From the NCBI RefSeq assembly GCF_013185915.1, contig NZ_JAAZUH010000001.1, positions 62,001 to 126,000 of the forward strand: DNA of 64,000 bases, written 5' to 3'. Shown in pieces: positions 23,000 through 34,762 of the stretch (position 1 is its first letter; each line of letters opens with the position of its first letter). The translations under genes were made by a program, and so were the position numbers. Below the pieces are notes generated by a model. The model made no database searches. It had not been told where the DNA came from and was given only the letters and a program-made list of their open reading frames with translations. The stretch comes from Stenotrophomonas bentonitica (GTDB lineage Bacteria; Pseudomonadota; Gammaproteobacteria; Xanthomonadales; Xanthomonadaceae).

Positions 23000-24842
23000 G
23001 CGTCCCCACCCGCGGGTCGAGCGCGTTCAGGCAGCCCAGCGCCACCTCCAGGTAACCGGCGCTGTCGCCGTGCTGGAAAGCGCACGCCGCTGGACGCTGC
23101 ACGCGCGTGGTGCGCCACATGCCGAAGCGCTCGCTGGGCAGCAGGGCGGTCAACTCCGGCCATCGCCCGGCCCGGGCGGCCTGAATCAACTGACCGAGTT
23201 GGCGGTCGCGCTCGCGGCGCTCGGTACGGGTGGCCAGTGCGTCCAGGGCGGGCACTGGGCTCTGTTCGGCGCTGCGGTACAGCAGGGCGGCGAGCAGGAC
23301 GCACAGCTCCTGGCGCGCATGCTGCCAGTGGCCATGCGCGGGCAGGCCGTGCAGCGGCGCGGCACCGTCGCCGCGGGTGCCGAGCAGCGCCTGCTTCAGC
23401 AGGGCCAGGTGGGGCAGGTCGATGTGCTGGCGAGCGCGCTCCGCGCACCGGCGCAGTTCGGCGAACGCGAACCGGGCCAGCTCGGGCCCCAGCACCGCCT
23501 GGCGCCCGGTCTGCGCGTCCAGCATCCGGGCCAGGGCCAGCAGGCCGACAATGCCCGATGCGCCGGTGTCCGGGTCAATGGCCGCAAGGTGCAGGGCCAC
23601 GGCGTCCGGGCGGCGGCTGAGCGCCTGTGCATGCAGGTCCATGATGGCGGCCGTCAGAAGGCCATGCACGTGGACGTCGACGGTGGGCTGCTTGCCTGTG
23701 CCGGTCGGCTCCGATGCGGAGGGGGACATCGTTTGCGGATAACGCAGGCGCACGGCGTGCTCCCCGGTGACCGTCACCGTGCCGGTCGGCGAGCAGCGTA
23801 CGCGCAGGGTGACGTGGTAGGCCGAATCGCGGGTCAGCGTGCGCTGCTCCGGCAGCGCATCCAGTCCGGCCGTGCGGGGCAGGGCCGAGCCCAGCGGGCG
23901 GTCGTGGTGGACCGTCAGCAGGGCGCGGCCATCGCCATCGCCCTGCTGGCCAAGGGCCAGGTGGTAACGCGTACTGGCGCGCGGCGCGGTGGGGTCACGG
24001 GCATCGTCGCTGCGCAGCAGGGCGCCGCCCGGGTGCAGCACGTTGCCGAAGAAGATGCAGGCTTCGAGCGGGGCCAGCAGCCCCTGGTGAAGTTCCTGGG
24101 CCAGCCGCTGCTGCAGCGGCGGCAGCGGGTGCAGCGCCTGTTGGAACGCGGTCAATGCAGTCTCGGGCCGACCGTCGAGCGTGTACGGGTTGCGTGCCAG
24201 GTCGAGGCCGAACTGGTGCCACGGGTCCGCATGTCCGCTGTCGCGCGCCATCGATTCGGTGATGGCCGCAGCGGTGGCCGCGCAGACCTCGGCCGGGAGG
24301 GCGCGATGGTAGGTACGTTCGCCCAGTCGGGCCAGGGCATCGGCGATGCCGCCCACGGTCGACACGCCGTCGCCCGGGGGCTGGAAACCGCCTCGCCGCA
24401 GCACGCCCGCAGTGTGCGTGGCCGACGCCACCGCCAGTCCATGCTGGCGCAGCAGCAGGTACTCGGCCGCGCCGTCGGGCACCGCCAGCAGGCGTCCGCT
24501 GGCGTCGATCTGGACCGCGCGGTCGCGCGGCAGCGCCAGCATGGCGTGACAGTCGGCCAGCTGCCGGGCGGTGGCGGGCGACGGGGTGTCTTCGCGCAGG
24601 TCGCCGCAGCCCAGCGAGGTCGATGAACCCAGGTCCAGCAGCGCGCAGTCGTCGTCGGCGAGGCTGGAATGCAGCGACAGCCGGGAGGTCGCACGCGACA
24701 GGCCGTTGTGGATGGACGCCAGCACCCGTGCCAGCGGTTGCACGTCGGGCAGCGAGCGGCATTTCCCGCCGGCAGCGTCCTGCATCGACGGTGGACAGGC
24801 GAACACGGACGGAGTGCTGGTGCTTCGGTAGATGACTTGCAT
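22941..24842 (-). CDS. Unknown large soluble protein, 633 aa (possible secreted effector)
   Basis: Not recognised. The start MQVIYRSTSTPSV has GAGGA 8 bases ahead. No signal peptide or membrane segment. The first 50 residues are rich in Ser/Thr/Pro and have no acidic residue in the first 20, as in type III or similar secretion signals. The rest is mostly helical with many Leu/Ala/His. The C-terminal part (HGDSAGYLEVALGCLNALDP) is loosely ankyrin-like. GC content matches its neighbours. It stands alone between the feo and dapB units, convergent with the 132-aa gene. A secreted role is inference only. Confidence 0.6.
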   Translation of the reverse strand: MQVIYRSTSTPSVFACPPSMQDAAGGKCRSLPDVQPLARVLASIHNGLSRATSRLSLHSSLADDDCALLDLGSSTSLGCGDLREDTPSPATARQLADCHAMLALPRDRAVQIDASGRLLAVPDGAAEYLLLRQHGLAVASATHTAGVLRRGGFQPPGDGVSTVGGIADALARLGERTYHRALPAEVCAATAAAITESMARDSGHADPWHQFGLDLARNPYTLDGRPETALTAFQQALHPLPPLQQRLAQELHQGLLAPLEACIFFGNVLHPGGALLRSDDARDPTAPRASTRYHLALGQQGDGDGRALLTVHHDRPLGSALPRTAGLDALPEQRTLTRDSAYHVTLRVRCSPTGTVTVTGEHAVRLRYPQTMSPSASEPTGTGKQPTVDVHVHGLLTAAIMDLHAQALSRRPDAVALHLAAIDPDTGASGIVGLLALARMLDAQTGRQAVLGPELARFAFAELRRCAERARQHIDLPHLALLKQALLGTRGDGAAPLHGLPAHGHWQHARQELCVLLAALLYRSAEQSPVPALDALATRTERRERDRQLGQLIQAARAGRWPELTALLPSERFGMWRTTRVQRPAACAFQHGDSAGYLEVALGCLNALDPRVGTLSPPVRTGRSAPSRPASLR

Positions 24843-24990
24843 CGGGGCTGTCCTCGCGTGGGGTGCGAAGAACCTAAGCAAGCGTCGATCCCACCGCAGG
24901 ATGTAATCGCGACACCGTGGATCGCGGGTCAGCTGCGGTTGTCCCAGCTGCCCCTTGTGCGCGCTTGCCTGCACCCGCTAGCCTGCATGC

Positions 24991-25719
24991 ATGACTACGT
25001 CCCCCCTTCGCATTCTCATCCACGGCGCGTCCGGTCGCATGGGCCAGGCGCTGCTGCGGCTGGCCGCCGAGCGCGACGACCTGCAGGTCGTTGCCGCCAT
25101 CACCCGTCGTTCGCCGGCCCAGCGCGTGGTCGAAGGCGTGCCGCATTTCGCCGCCAGCGAACTGCACGGCGCGCCACAGTTCGACGTGGCCATCGACTTC
25201 AGCCTCCCGGAAGGCTTCGACCCGGTGCTGGCGCTGTGCGTGGAGCGCGGGGCAGGGCTGGTGTCGGGGACCACCGGGATCAGTGAAAGCCAGCGCCAGG
25301 CGCTGATCGCGGCCGCCGCGAAGATCCCGCTGGTGTGGGCCTCCAACTTCTCGCTCGGCGTGGCGGTGCTGGACGAACTGGTCGAACGCGCCGCTGCGGC
25401 GCTGGCCGGGTGGGATTGCGACATCGTCGAATCCCACCATGTGCACAAGCAGGACGCGCCGTCGGGCACCGCGCTCACGCTGGGCGCCGCCGCACAGAAG
25501 GGCGGGGCGCAGCCGCATTACGCCAGCCTGCGTGCCGGTGACATCGTGGGCGAGCACCTGGTCCAGTTCACCGGGCTGGGCGAACGCGTCGAGCTGACCC
25601 ACCGGGCCACCAACCGGGATATCTTCGCGCGCGGTGCGCTGTTTGCCGCCATTCAGCTGAATGGGCGGGCTGCGGGCAGTTACCGGGTCCGGGATCTATT
25701 GGCGGGTTCGGGTACCTGA
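24991..25719 (+). CDS. dapB: 4-hydroxy-tetrahydrodipicolinate reductase
   Basis: NAD(P)H-dependent reductase of lysine/diaminopimelate synthesis. 242 residues, slightly shorter than E. coli. The Rossmann motif is ILIHGASGRMGQAL, the nucleotide loop SGTTGISESQ, and the signature catalytic segment ESHHVHKQDAPSGTAL is intact. First of a rightward series continuing into carAB after a 324-base gap. Confidence 0.95.
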   Translation: MTTSPLRILIHGASGRMGQALLRLAAERDDLQVVAAITRRSPAQRVVEGVPHFAASELHGAPQFDVAIDFSLPEGFDPVLALCVERGAGLVSGTTGISESQRQALIAAAAKIPLVWASNFSLGVAVLDELVERAAAALAGWDCDIVESHHVHKQDAPSGTALTLGAAAQKGGAQPHYASLRAGDIVGEHLVQFTGLGERVELTHRATNRDIFARGALFAAIQLNGRAAGSYRVRDLLAGSGT

Positions 25720-26043
25720 ACGAGGCCTGCGTAGCGTGGGACACGCATGGCGTGTCTCTACGCCCCGTTCGACCAAGGGTCGTAGTGACACGCCATGCGT
25801 GTCAACGCCATGACCCTGCGCAAGCGTACCGCCCTGCGTGTCCTGCGTGGTTCATCACGCATCGGCCCATCGTGAATACGCACAACCACTGGCGCCGGGG
25901 CGCCCTTCCCATTACAATTCCCGCTCGCCGAATCACGACAGCCGGACCGGTCCCGCACCGCAGTCCGCGCTTTTTTGCAACCGCTTTTCCGTGAAGCGTG
26001 GCGTGACTTCGGCGACCCCCTCGGTAGCCAAAGTGAGATTCCC
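25720..26043. other. dapB-carA intergenic region with SMAG pair
   Basis: 324 bases without a gene. The left part holds the GTAG repeat pair described separately (25740-25804). The right part must hold the carA promoter and leader; no PyrR/ArgR-type operator or leader peptide could be recognised by eye. The segment just before carA ends in gtgag, a plausible ribosome site for its GTG start. Confidence 0.6.
25740..25804. repeat. SMAG/REP-like inverted pair
   Basis: Two palindromes with the gacacgcc/ggcgtgtc core, facing each other and GTAG-headed, just after the dapB stop. Same subtype as the copies at 2371 and 45938. Confidence 0.82.
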
Positions 26044-27174
26044 GTGACCCAAGCCGCAATCCTCGTCCTCGAAGACGGCACCGTATTCGAGGGCGAATCC
26101 GTAGGCGCGCCCGGCCTGTCCGTCGGTGAGGTGGTGTTCAACACCGCCATGACCGGTTACCAGGAAGTGCTGACTGATCCCTCCTACGCACGGCAGATGG
26201 TCACGCTGACCTACCCGCATATTGGCAACACCGGCATGACTGACCAGGACGACGAGGCCCACAAGGTCTGGTCGGCCGGCCTGATCGTGCGCGACGTGCC
26301 GCGCCGTCCCAGCAACTGGCGCAGCCAGGTCTCGCTGCAGGACTGGCTGCTGCAGCGTGGCGTGGTGGCCATTTCCGGCATCGACACCCGCAAGCTGACC
26401 CGCATCCTGCGCGAACGCGGCGCGCAGAACGGCGCCCTGATGGCCGGCGACGACCTCAACGTGGCCGTGGCGCTGGAAGCGGCGCGCAAGTTCCCGGGCC
26501 TGAAGGGCATGGACCTGGCCAAGGTGACCAGCACCGAAAAGGCCTACAGCTGGAACGAGGGCCAGCTCGACCTGGACTCCAACACGTTCGTCAGTGCCGC
26601 CCCGCAGTACAAGGTGGTGGCGTATGACTTCGGCGCCAAGCTGAACATCCTGCGCATGCTGGCCGAGCGCGGCTGCGACATCACCGTGGTGCCGGCGCAG
26701 ACCCCGGCCGCCGAGGTGCTGGCGATGAATCCGGACGGCGTGTTCCTGTCCAACGGCCCGGGCGACCCGGAGCCGTGCGACTACGCCATCGAGGCGATCA
26801 AGGTGTTCCTGGACAAGCAGCTGCCGGTGTTCGGCATCTGCCTGGGCCACCAGCTGCTGGCGCTGGCCTCCGGCGCCAAGACGGTCAAGATGGGCCACGG
26901 CCACCACGGCGCCAACCACCCGGTGCAGGACCTGGACGACGGCCGCGTGATGATCACCTCGCAGAACCACGGTTTCGCGGTGGATGAAGCGACCCTGCCG
27001 GCCACCCTGCGCGTGACCCACCGCTCGCTGTTCGACGGCACCAACCAGGGCATCGCGCGCACCGACGTGCCGGCGTTCTCGTTCCAGGGCCATCCCGAGG
27101 CTTCGCCGGGTCCGCACGACGTCAGCCCGCTGTTCGACCGCTTCATCGCCCTGATGGCGCAGGCCAAGGCCTGA
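26044..27174 (+). CDS. carA: Carbamoyl-phosphate synthase small (glutaminase) subunit
   Basis: 376 residues, read from GTG ([13 protein letters not shown]), which matches the family length; the open frame continues upstream without conservation. Class I glutamine amidotransferase with the nucleophile cysteine in [15 protein letters not shown] and the partner histidine/glutamate in [13 protein letters not shown]. Supplies ammonia to CarB for arginine and pyrimidine synthesis. 69 bases separate it from carB. Confidence 0.95.
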   Translation: MTQAAILVLEDGTVFEGESVGAPGLSVGEVVFNTAMTGYQEVLTDPSYARQMVTLTYPHIGNTGMTDQDDEAHKVWSAGLIVRDVPRRPSNWRSQVSLQDWLLQRGVVAISGIDTRKLTRILRERGAQNGALMAGDDLNVAVALEAARKFPGLKGMDLAKVTSTEKAYSWNEGQLDLDSNTFVSAAPQYKVVAYDFGAKLNILRMLAERGCDITVVPAQTPAAEVLAMNPDGVFLSNGPGDPEPCDYAIEAIKVFLDKQLPVFGICLGHQLLALASGAKTVKMGHGHHGANHPVQDLDDGRVMITSQNHGFAVDEATLPATLRVTHRSLFDGTNQGIARTDVPAFSFQGHPEASPGPHDVSPLFDRFIALMAQAKA

Positions 27175-27243
27175 TTCGAGGCGCCGCTGCCTTCGGCGCG
27201 GCGCCGGATGACCCCGACACGCTGTACTGACTTAGAGAAGACA

Positions 27244-30482
<3,239 letters not shown>

Positions 30483-30486
<4 letters not shown>

Positions 30487-30959
30487 GAGCACCGATCACC
30501 CTGAAGGGCGCGCAGCGTCTGCGCGACGAGCTGGACCACCTGAAGTCGGTCAAGCGCCCCAAGGTCATCGCGGCGATCGCCGAGGCGCGCGAACACGGCG
30601 ATCTCAAGGAGAACGCCGAGTACCACGCCGCGCGCGAAGAGCAGGGCTTCATCGAAGGCCGCATCAAGCAGCTGGAAGGTGAGCTCTCGCATGCCGAGAT
30701 CATCGACATCAGCAAGCTCAATGCGGGCAGCAAGGTCGTGTTCGGTGCGAGCGTGACCCTGGCCGACGTGGATACCGACGAAGAGAAGCAGTACCAGATC
30801 GTCGGCGACCTGGAGGCGGACATCAAACTGGGCCTGATCGCCATCTCGTCGCCGGTGGCGCGTGCGCTGATCGGCAAGAACGAGGGCGACAGCGTCACCA
30901 TCGACGCACCGGCCGGCCAGCGCGAGTACGAAATCGTCGCCGTGCAGTACGTGGCCTGA
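30483..30959 (+). CDS. greA: Transcription elongation factor GreA
   Basis: 158 residues: N-terminal coiled coil with the acidic-tip region ([27 protein letters not shown]) and the C-terminal FKBP-like domain (GEGDSV-type [20 protein letters not shown]). It rescues backtracked RNA polymerase by stimulating transcript cleavage. Translationally coupled to carB; rpfE follows after 6 bases. Confidence 0.97.
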
Positions 30960-30965
30960 CCGCCC

Positions 30966-31886
30966 ATGGCCACGGCAACGTTGTTGCTGCCGGCACGCAG
31001 CCGGTTTCCCGCCGCATCGTTGCCCGATGACGTGGCCAGGGCGCTCGGCCGTGCCGAGCGCAGCAGCGTCGACGCCGGCGAGCGTGCCCAGCTGCAGCGG
31101 CATTTCCAGCTGCAGCCGGCGCACTGGCCGGTGGCCGCGCTGACCCGCCAGCTCGACGTGGGCGATGCCCACGACGGGGTGTGGCTGCGCGCCGACCCGG
31201 CCAACGTGGTGCCGGACATGCACGGCGCGCGGATGATGGGCCATGGCGACACGCTGCGGCTCGAGGCCGACGACGTGGCCGCGCTGTTGCCGGCGTTGCA
31301 ACCGCTGTTCGCCGGTTACGGTTTCACCTTGGACGCGCCGACCCCGTCGCGCTGGTACCTGCGCCTGCCGCCGGGCACCACGCTGCCGGCGTTTGCCGCG
31401 CCCGACGATGTACTCGGCGATGATCTGTTTGCCTTCCTGCCCGAGGGCGATGCAGGCCGCCGTTGGCGTGCGCTGCTGACCGAGGCGCAGGTGGTGCTGC
31501 ACCAGCACCCGTGGAACGCGCAGCGCGTGGCTGCCGGCAAACGCGCGGTCAATTCGCTGTGGTTCTGGGGCGGCGGCGAGCTGCCCGAGGCGGTGCGTAC
31601 CGCGCATGCCCAGGTCCGCAGCCGTGACGCGCTGCTGCAGGCGTTGGCCAAGGCGGCGGGCGTGCAGGCGGACGGCGACCAGCAGGTGGATGCGCTTGTA
31701 GACCTGCGCCAGCTGCGTTCGTTGGAGCAGCTCGGCAATGATGCGATCCGTCCCTTGCTCTCGGCGTTGCAGCGCGGCGAGCTCCGCCGCCTGGTACTGG
31801 ATTTCGAGGACGGCGCGCGCTTCGAGCTGGACAAGGGCCAGCGCTGGCGCTTCTGGAAAAAGCCGGTCCAGCTCCACGAAGCCTGA
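30966..31886 (+). CDS. rpfE: RpfE-type regulatory protein
   Basis: 306 residues. The LWFWGGGELP motif and the HGARMMGHGDTLRLEADDVAALLPALQPLFAGYGF region match the RpfE group of the Xanthomonas rpf cluster, related to cofactor-independent phosphoglycerate mutases. Its biochemical role is unclear; in Xanthomonas it has only minor effects on virulence factors. The greA-rpfE-recJ order is that of the rpf locus, which supports the name. Followed by an SMAG pair. Confidence 0.85.
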   Translation: MATATLLLPARSRFPAASLPDDVARALGRAERSSVDAGERAQLQRHFQLQPAHWPVAALTRQLDVGDAHDGVWLRADPANVVPDMHGARMMGHGDTLRLEADDVAALLPALQPLFAGYGFTLDAPTPSRWYLRLPPGTTLPAFAAPDDVLGDDLFAFLPEGDAGRRWRALLTEAQVVLHQHPWNAQRVAAGKRAVNSLWFWGGGELPEAVRTAHAQVRSRDALLQALAKAAGVQADGDQQVDALVDLRQLRSLEQLGNDAIRPLLSALQRGELRRLVLDFEDGARFELDKGQRWRFWKKPVQLHEA

Positions 31887-31899
31887 TTCCCACCGGGGG

Positions 31900-31965
31900 G
31901 TAGAGCCACGCCCTGCGTGGCTGCACCTGTTCGGCGAAGAGCAGCCACGCAGGGCGTGGCTCTAC
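31900..31965. repeat. SMAG/REP-like inverted pair before recJ
   Basis: Two GTAG palindromes with an agccacgcc/ggcgtggct core face each other 13 bases after the rpfE stop and end 62 bases before the recJ start. Read-through from rpfE into recJ must cross this hairpin. Confidence 0.85.
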
Positions 31966-32027
31966 CGGGGCGGTATCATGTCGTCAACGGCATTCGCGCC
32001 GTGCTCCCGCACCTGACCGAGCTTGCC

Positions 32028-33761
32028 TTGACCGCTTCCGATTCCCCCCAGATCCAACGCCGCTCCATCCCTTCCCTCGGCGAATGGCCGGGCGAAATGC
32101 TGCCCCTGTTGCAGCGTCTGTACGCCGCGCGCGGTGTCACCGACGCCGCCCAGGCGCAGCCCAAGCTCGCACAGCTGCACGCCCCGGAACTGATGGGCAG
32201 CATGCAGGCTGCGGTGGATCTGCTGGCCGAGGCCATCGCCAGCAACGCGCGTATCCTGGTGGTGGGCGATTTCGATTGCGACGGCGCCACCGCGTGCGCC
32301 GTGGGCGTGCGCGGCCTGCGCATGCTCGGCGCGCGCGACGTGGTGCATGCAGTGCCCAACCGCATGCTGCACGGCTACGGGCTGTCGCCTTCCCTGGTTG
32401 CAGAATTGGCGCCGTTGAAGCCGGGCCTGCTGGTCACCGTCGACCATGGCATTGCCTGCCACGCCGGTGTAAACGCGGCCAAGGCGCTGGGCTGGAAGGT
32501 GCTGGTCACAGACCACCACTTGCCCGGCGAACAGCTGCCACCGGCCGACGCCATCGTCGACCCGAACATCAACGGCGATGCCTTCCCGAGCAAGGCCCTG
32601 GCCGGCGTCGGGGTGATCTTCTACGTGCTGATGGCGCTGCGCCGCCAGCTGCGCCAACAGGGCGCGTTCGCGCCGGGTGCGGAACCGGATCTGCTGACCT
32701 TGCTGGACCTCGTTGCCGTCGGCACCGTGGCTGACCTGGTTGCGCTGGACGCCAACAATCGCGCCTTGGTCAGCGCGGGTCTCCGCCGTCTGCGCGCAGG
32801 GCAGGGCTGTGTCGGCTTGCAGGCATTGATCGAAGCGAGCGGCCGCGACGTCGCACGATTGAGTGCAACGGACATCGGCTTCGCCATCGGCCCGCGTCTC
32901 AACGCAGCAGGTCGACTGGAGGACATGGCGCTTGGTATTGAGCTGCTGCTTACCGAAGACCGCTCCCAGGCACGCGAGATCGCCCAGACCTTGGAGCAGA
33001 TCAACTCGGAACGTCGCGCCGTCCAGCAGCTGATGACCGACGACGCCGAGCTGGCGGTGGCACGCGCCGTGTTGAGTGCCGAAGGCGAACGCCCGATCGC
33101 GGCCTGCCTGTTCGACGCCGAGTGGCACCCCGGCGTGGTCGGCCTGGTCGCGTCGAAGATGAAGGACCGCCTGCACCGTCCAGTAATTGCATTTGCACCG
33201 TCCGAACCGGGCAGCGATTCGCTGCGTGGGTCGGCCCGCTCCATCGCCGGTTTCCACATCCGTGACGCGCTGGCGCTGGTCAATGCCGCGCATCCCGGCC
33301 TGATCGACAAGTTCGGTGGCCACGCCATGGCCGCCGGCCTGAGCCTGCCGCATGCGCGCCTGCAGGAGTTCCAGCAGGCGTTCGTAGCGGTTGTCGAATC
33401 CAGCATGGACCCGGCCGCATTGCAGCAGCTGCTGATGAGCGATGGCGAACTGGCGCCGACCGAGCTGGACTTCCGCCACGCCGAAGCGCTGCGCCTGGCC
33501 GGCCCATGGGGGCAGGGCTTCCCGGAACCGCTTTTCGATGGCCACTTCCAGGTCGCCCGCTGGCAGGTGCTGAAGGAAAAGCACCTCAAGCTCAGCCTGC
33601 GCGTCCCCGGCCGCGCCGAACCGATCAACGCCATCCATTTCAGCGGCTGGCGCGGCAATGCCCCGGCCAACACCGTACACATCGCCTATCGTCTGGTCAG
33701 CGACGACTACCGCGGCGGCGGCGCCATCCAGCTGATCATCGAGCACTGCACCGACGCGTGA
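32028..33761 (+). CDS. recJ: Single-stranded-DNA exonuclease RecJ
   Basis: 5'-3' exonuclease of the DHH family acting in RecF-pathway recombination and mismatch repair. The phosphoesterase motifs VVGDFDCDGATACAVG (DHH motif I), TVDHGIACH and VLVTDHHLPG are present. The C-terminal DHHA1 domain has KFGGHAMAAGLSL. No in-frame ATG lies near the N-terminus; the TTG at 32028 (LTASDSPQIQRRS) gives 577 residues, typical for RecJ, with gag at a fair distance. A GTG at 32001 is the alternative. Confidence 0.92.
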   Translation: MTASDSPQIQRRSIPSLGEWPGEMLPLLQRLYAARGVTDAAQAQPKLAQLHAPELMGSMQAAVDLLAEAIASNARILVVGDFDCDGATACAVGVRGLRMLGARDVVHAVPNRMLHGYGLSPSLVAELAPLKPGLLVTVDHGIACHAGVNAAKALGWKVLVTDHHLPGEQLPPADAIVDPNINGDAFPSKALAGVGVIFYVLMALRRQLRQQGAFAPGAEPDLLTLLDLVAVGTVADLVALDANNRALVSAGLRRLRAGQGCVGLQALIEASGRDVARLSATDIGFAIGPRLNAAGRLEDMALGIELLLTEDRSQAREIAQTLEQINSERRAVQQLMTDDAELAVARAVLSAEGERPIAACLFDAEWHPGVVGLVASKMKDRLHRPVIAFAPSEPGSDSLRGSARSIAGFHIRDALALVNAAHPGLIDKFGGHAMAAGLSLPHARLQEFQQAFVAVVESSMDPAALQQLLMSDGELAPTELDFRHAEALRLAGPWGQGFPEPLFDGHFQVARWQVLKEKHLKLSLRVPGRAEPINAIHFSGWRGNAPANTVHIAYRLVSDDYRGGGAIQLIIEHCTDA

Positions 33762-33850
33762 TTGGGGATGGGCTGACTGCGATGGCGGATCCCGGGCTTT
33801 AGGCTCGACGCGATGGCCAGACGGTCGAGGCAGCGTGGGTGGCGGGGTTC

Positions 33851-34396
33851 ATGTCGCATGTTAGATGGACGTACGGTGTCGCTTCCGGCGCTATTTGCAT
33901 CCTGCTAGTGTGCTTGAGCGGGAGTTGGGCTGCTCCCGACAGAATCGATTCTTTCACCTACTGGTGTGGCGTTGCCACGCTGGTAGCGCTTGTGGTGGCA
34001 GTTGGTGAAGTTTTCCATGCAGGAACGGCCACAAACGCTGTAAGTCTGGCGCTTTCTGCCAGCGCTCGGCAGGAAGCACGAACGCTCTGTATCGAGATCA
34101 TTGCGCTGGTGGATGAAGTCAGCGAGAGAGCTCGCAAGGAAGACTACACTGCGGCGCTCAGGGCCACGCAGATTGCACGTCGGTTCACCGCACGCCTTGA
34201 TTTCAAGCATGTGCTCCGGGATGAAGGCAGCGAAATCGCTACACAGCTCGCCAAGGTTGAGCAGTTGCTTCAGCGAGCAATGACCAGTGACACAAGGAGA
34301 CCCATGAACAATTCAGCACGAACTTCATTGAATGATATGTTGATGCGAATCAAGGCGGCGGCAGAGGTGCTCGCACGGCAAGAGGCGGGCGTCTGA
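33851..34396 (+). CDS. Hypothetical two-helix membrane protein
   Basis: 181 residues, not recognised. Starts MSHVRWTYGVASG; two membrane helices (about 9-30 and 42-60), then a helical cytoplasmic region that is likely coiled coil (ARTLCIEIIALVDEVSERARKEDYTAALRATQIARR) up to the end. Base composition is visibly lower in GC than the recJ and VIT genes around it. Its stop overlaps the next gene's start (TGATG), so the pair is a unit. Possibly transferred cargo in the rpf region. Confidence 0.7.
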   Translation: MSHVRWTYGVASGAICILLVCLSGSWAAPDRIDSFTYWCGVATLVALVVAVGEVFHAGTATNAVSLALSASARQEARTLCIEIIALVDEVSERARKEDYTAALRATQIARRFTARLDFKHVLRDEGSEIATQLAKVEQLLQRAMTSDTRRPMNNSARTSLNDMLMRIKAAAEVLARQEAGV

Positions 34397-34686
34397 TGTT
34401 GCCGGCAAAAGTTCGGGATTTCATCGAGAAGGTCGTGGCCAAGACCAACGCAGGCGAGTTGACGTGGTCATCCGGTTACGACAGGGACGTCATCAAGACG
34501 GAAACCGATGAGTTCGAGCTTACCGTCCGGGATGATTCCGCTGGGGCGTTCCTGATCTTCTACCGCAGCAGTGCGGATCCAGTGGGCTACAGGTTCTTCA
34601 CCGACAGCGACGAAGAGCAGGACTACGCACTCCTTCGGCGGCTCTTCGACATCGTGAACGCCTGCTCTGCGCACTTCCCCTTCTGA
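34396..34686 (+). CDS. Hypothetical protein, 96 aa
   Basis: Not recognised. Acidic, soluble alpha/beta protein: MLPAKVRDFIEKVVAKTNAG then WSSGYDRDVIKTETDEFELTV, ending in a helix. The pattern (short helix, strands, FLIFYRSS, EEQDYALLRRLFDIV) recalls small immunity-like or accessory proteins but no family can be named. Coupled by a TGATG overlap to the membrane protein in front. Confidence 0.68.
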   Translation: MLPAKVRDFIEKVVAKTNAGELTWSSGYDRDVIKTETDEFELTVRDDSAGAFLIFYRSSADPVGYRFFTDSDEEQDYALLRRLFDIVNACSAHFPF

Positions 34687-34762
34687 TCCATCCCTGGGTT
34701 GATTCAACCCCGTTTCCTATCCTCATGCGTTGAACCTGTCGTCATCGGATCTGGAGCGTCAC

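Noticed and set aside
22608..24626. 672-codon plus-strand frame opposite the 633-aa gene
   Set aside because: Arg/Ala/Gln-rich shadow composition typical of an antisense frame in GC-rich DNA; the minus frame has a ribosome site and balanced composition.
24866..24889. PIP-box-like spacing (cgaa-N16-cgat on the plus strand) upstream of the 633-aa gene
   Set aside because: One half-site is imperfect and the pair ends about 24 bases from the start codon, leaving no room for a -10 at the normal distance. Probably chance.
34741..34757. 17-base sequence gtcatcggatctggagc shared with 55385-55401
   Set aside because: Exact but short; the flanks do not match and the contexts differ (before the VIT gene versus the acnB hotspot). 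Chance cannot be excluded in this GC-rich DNA.
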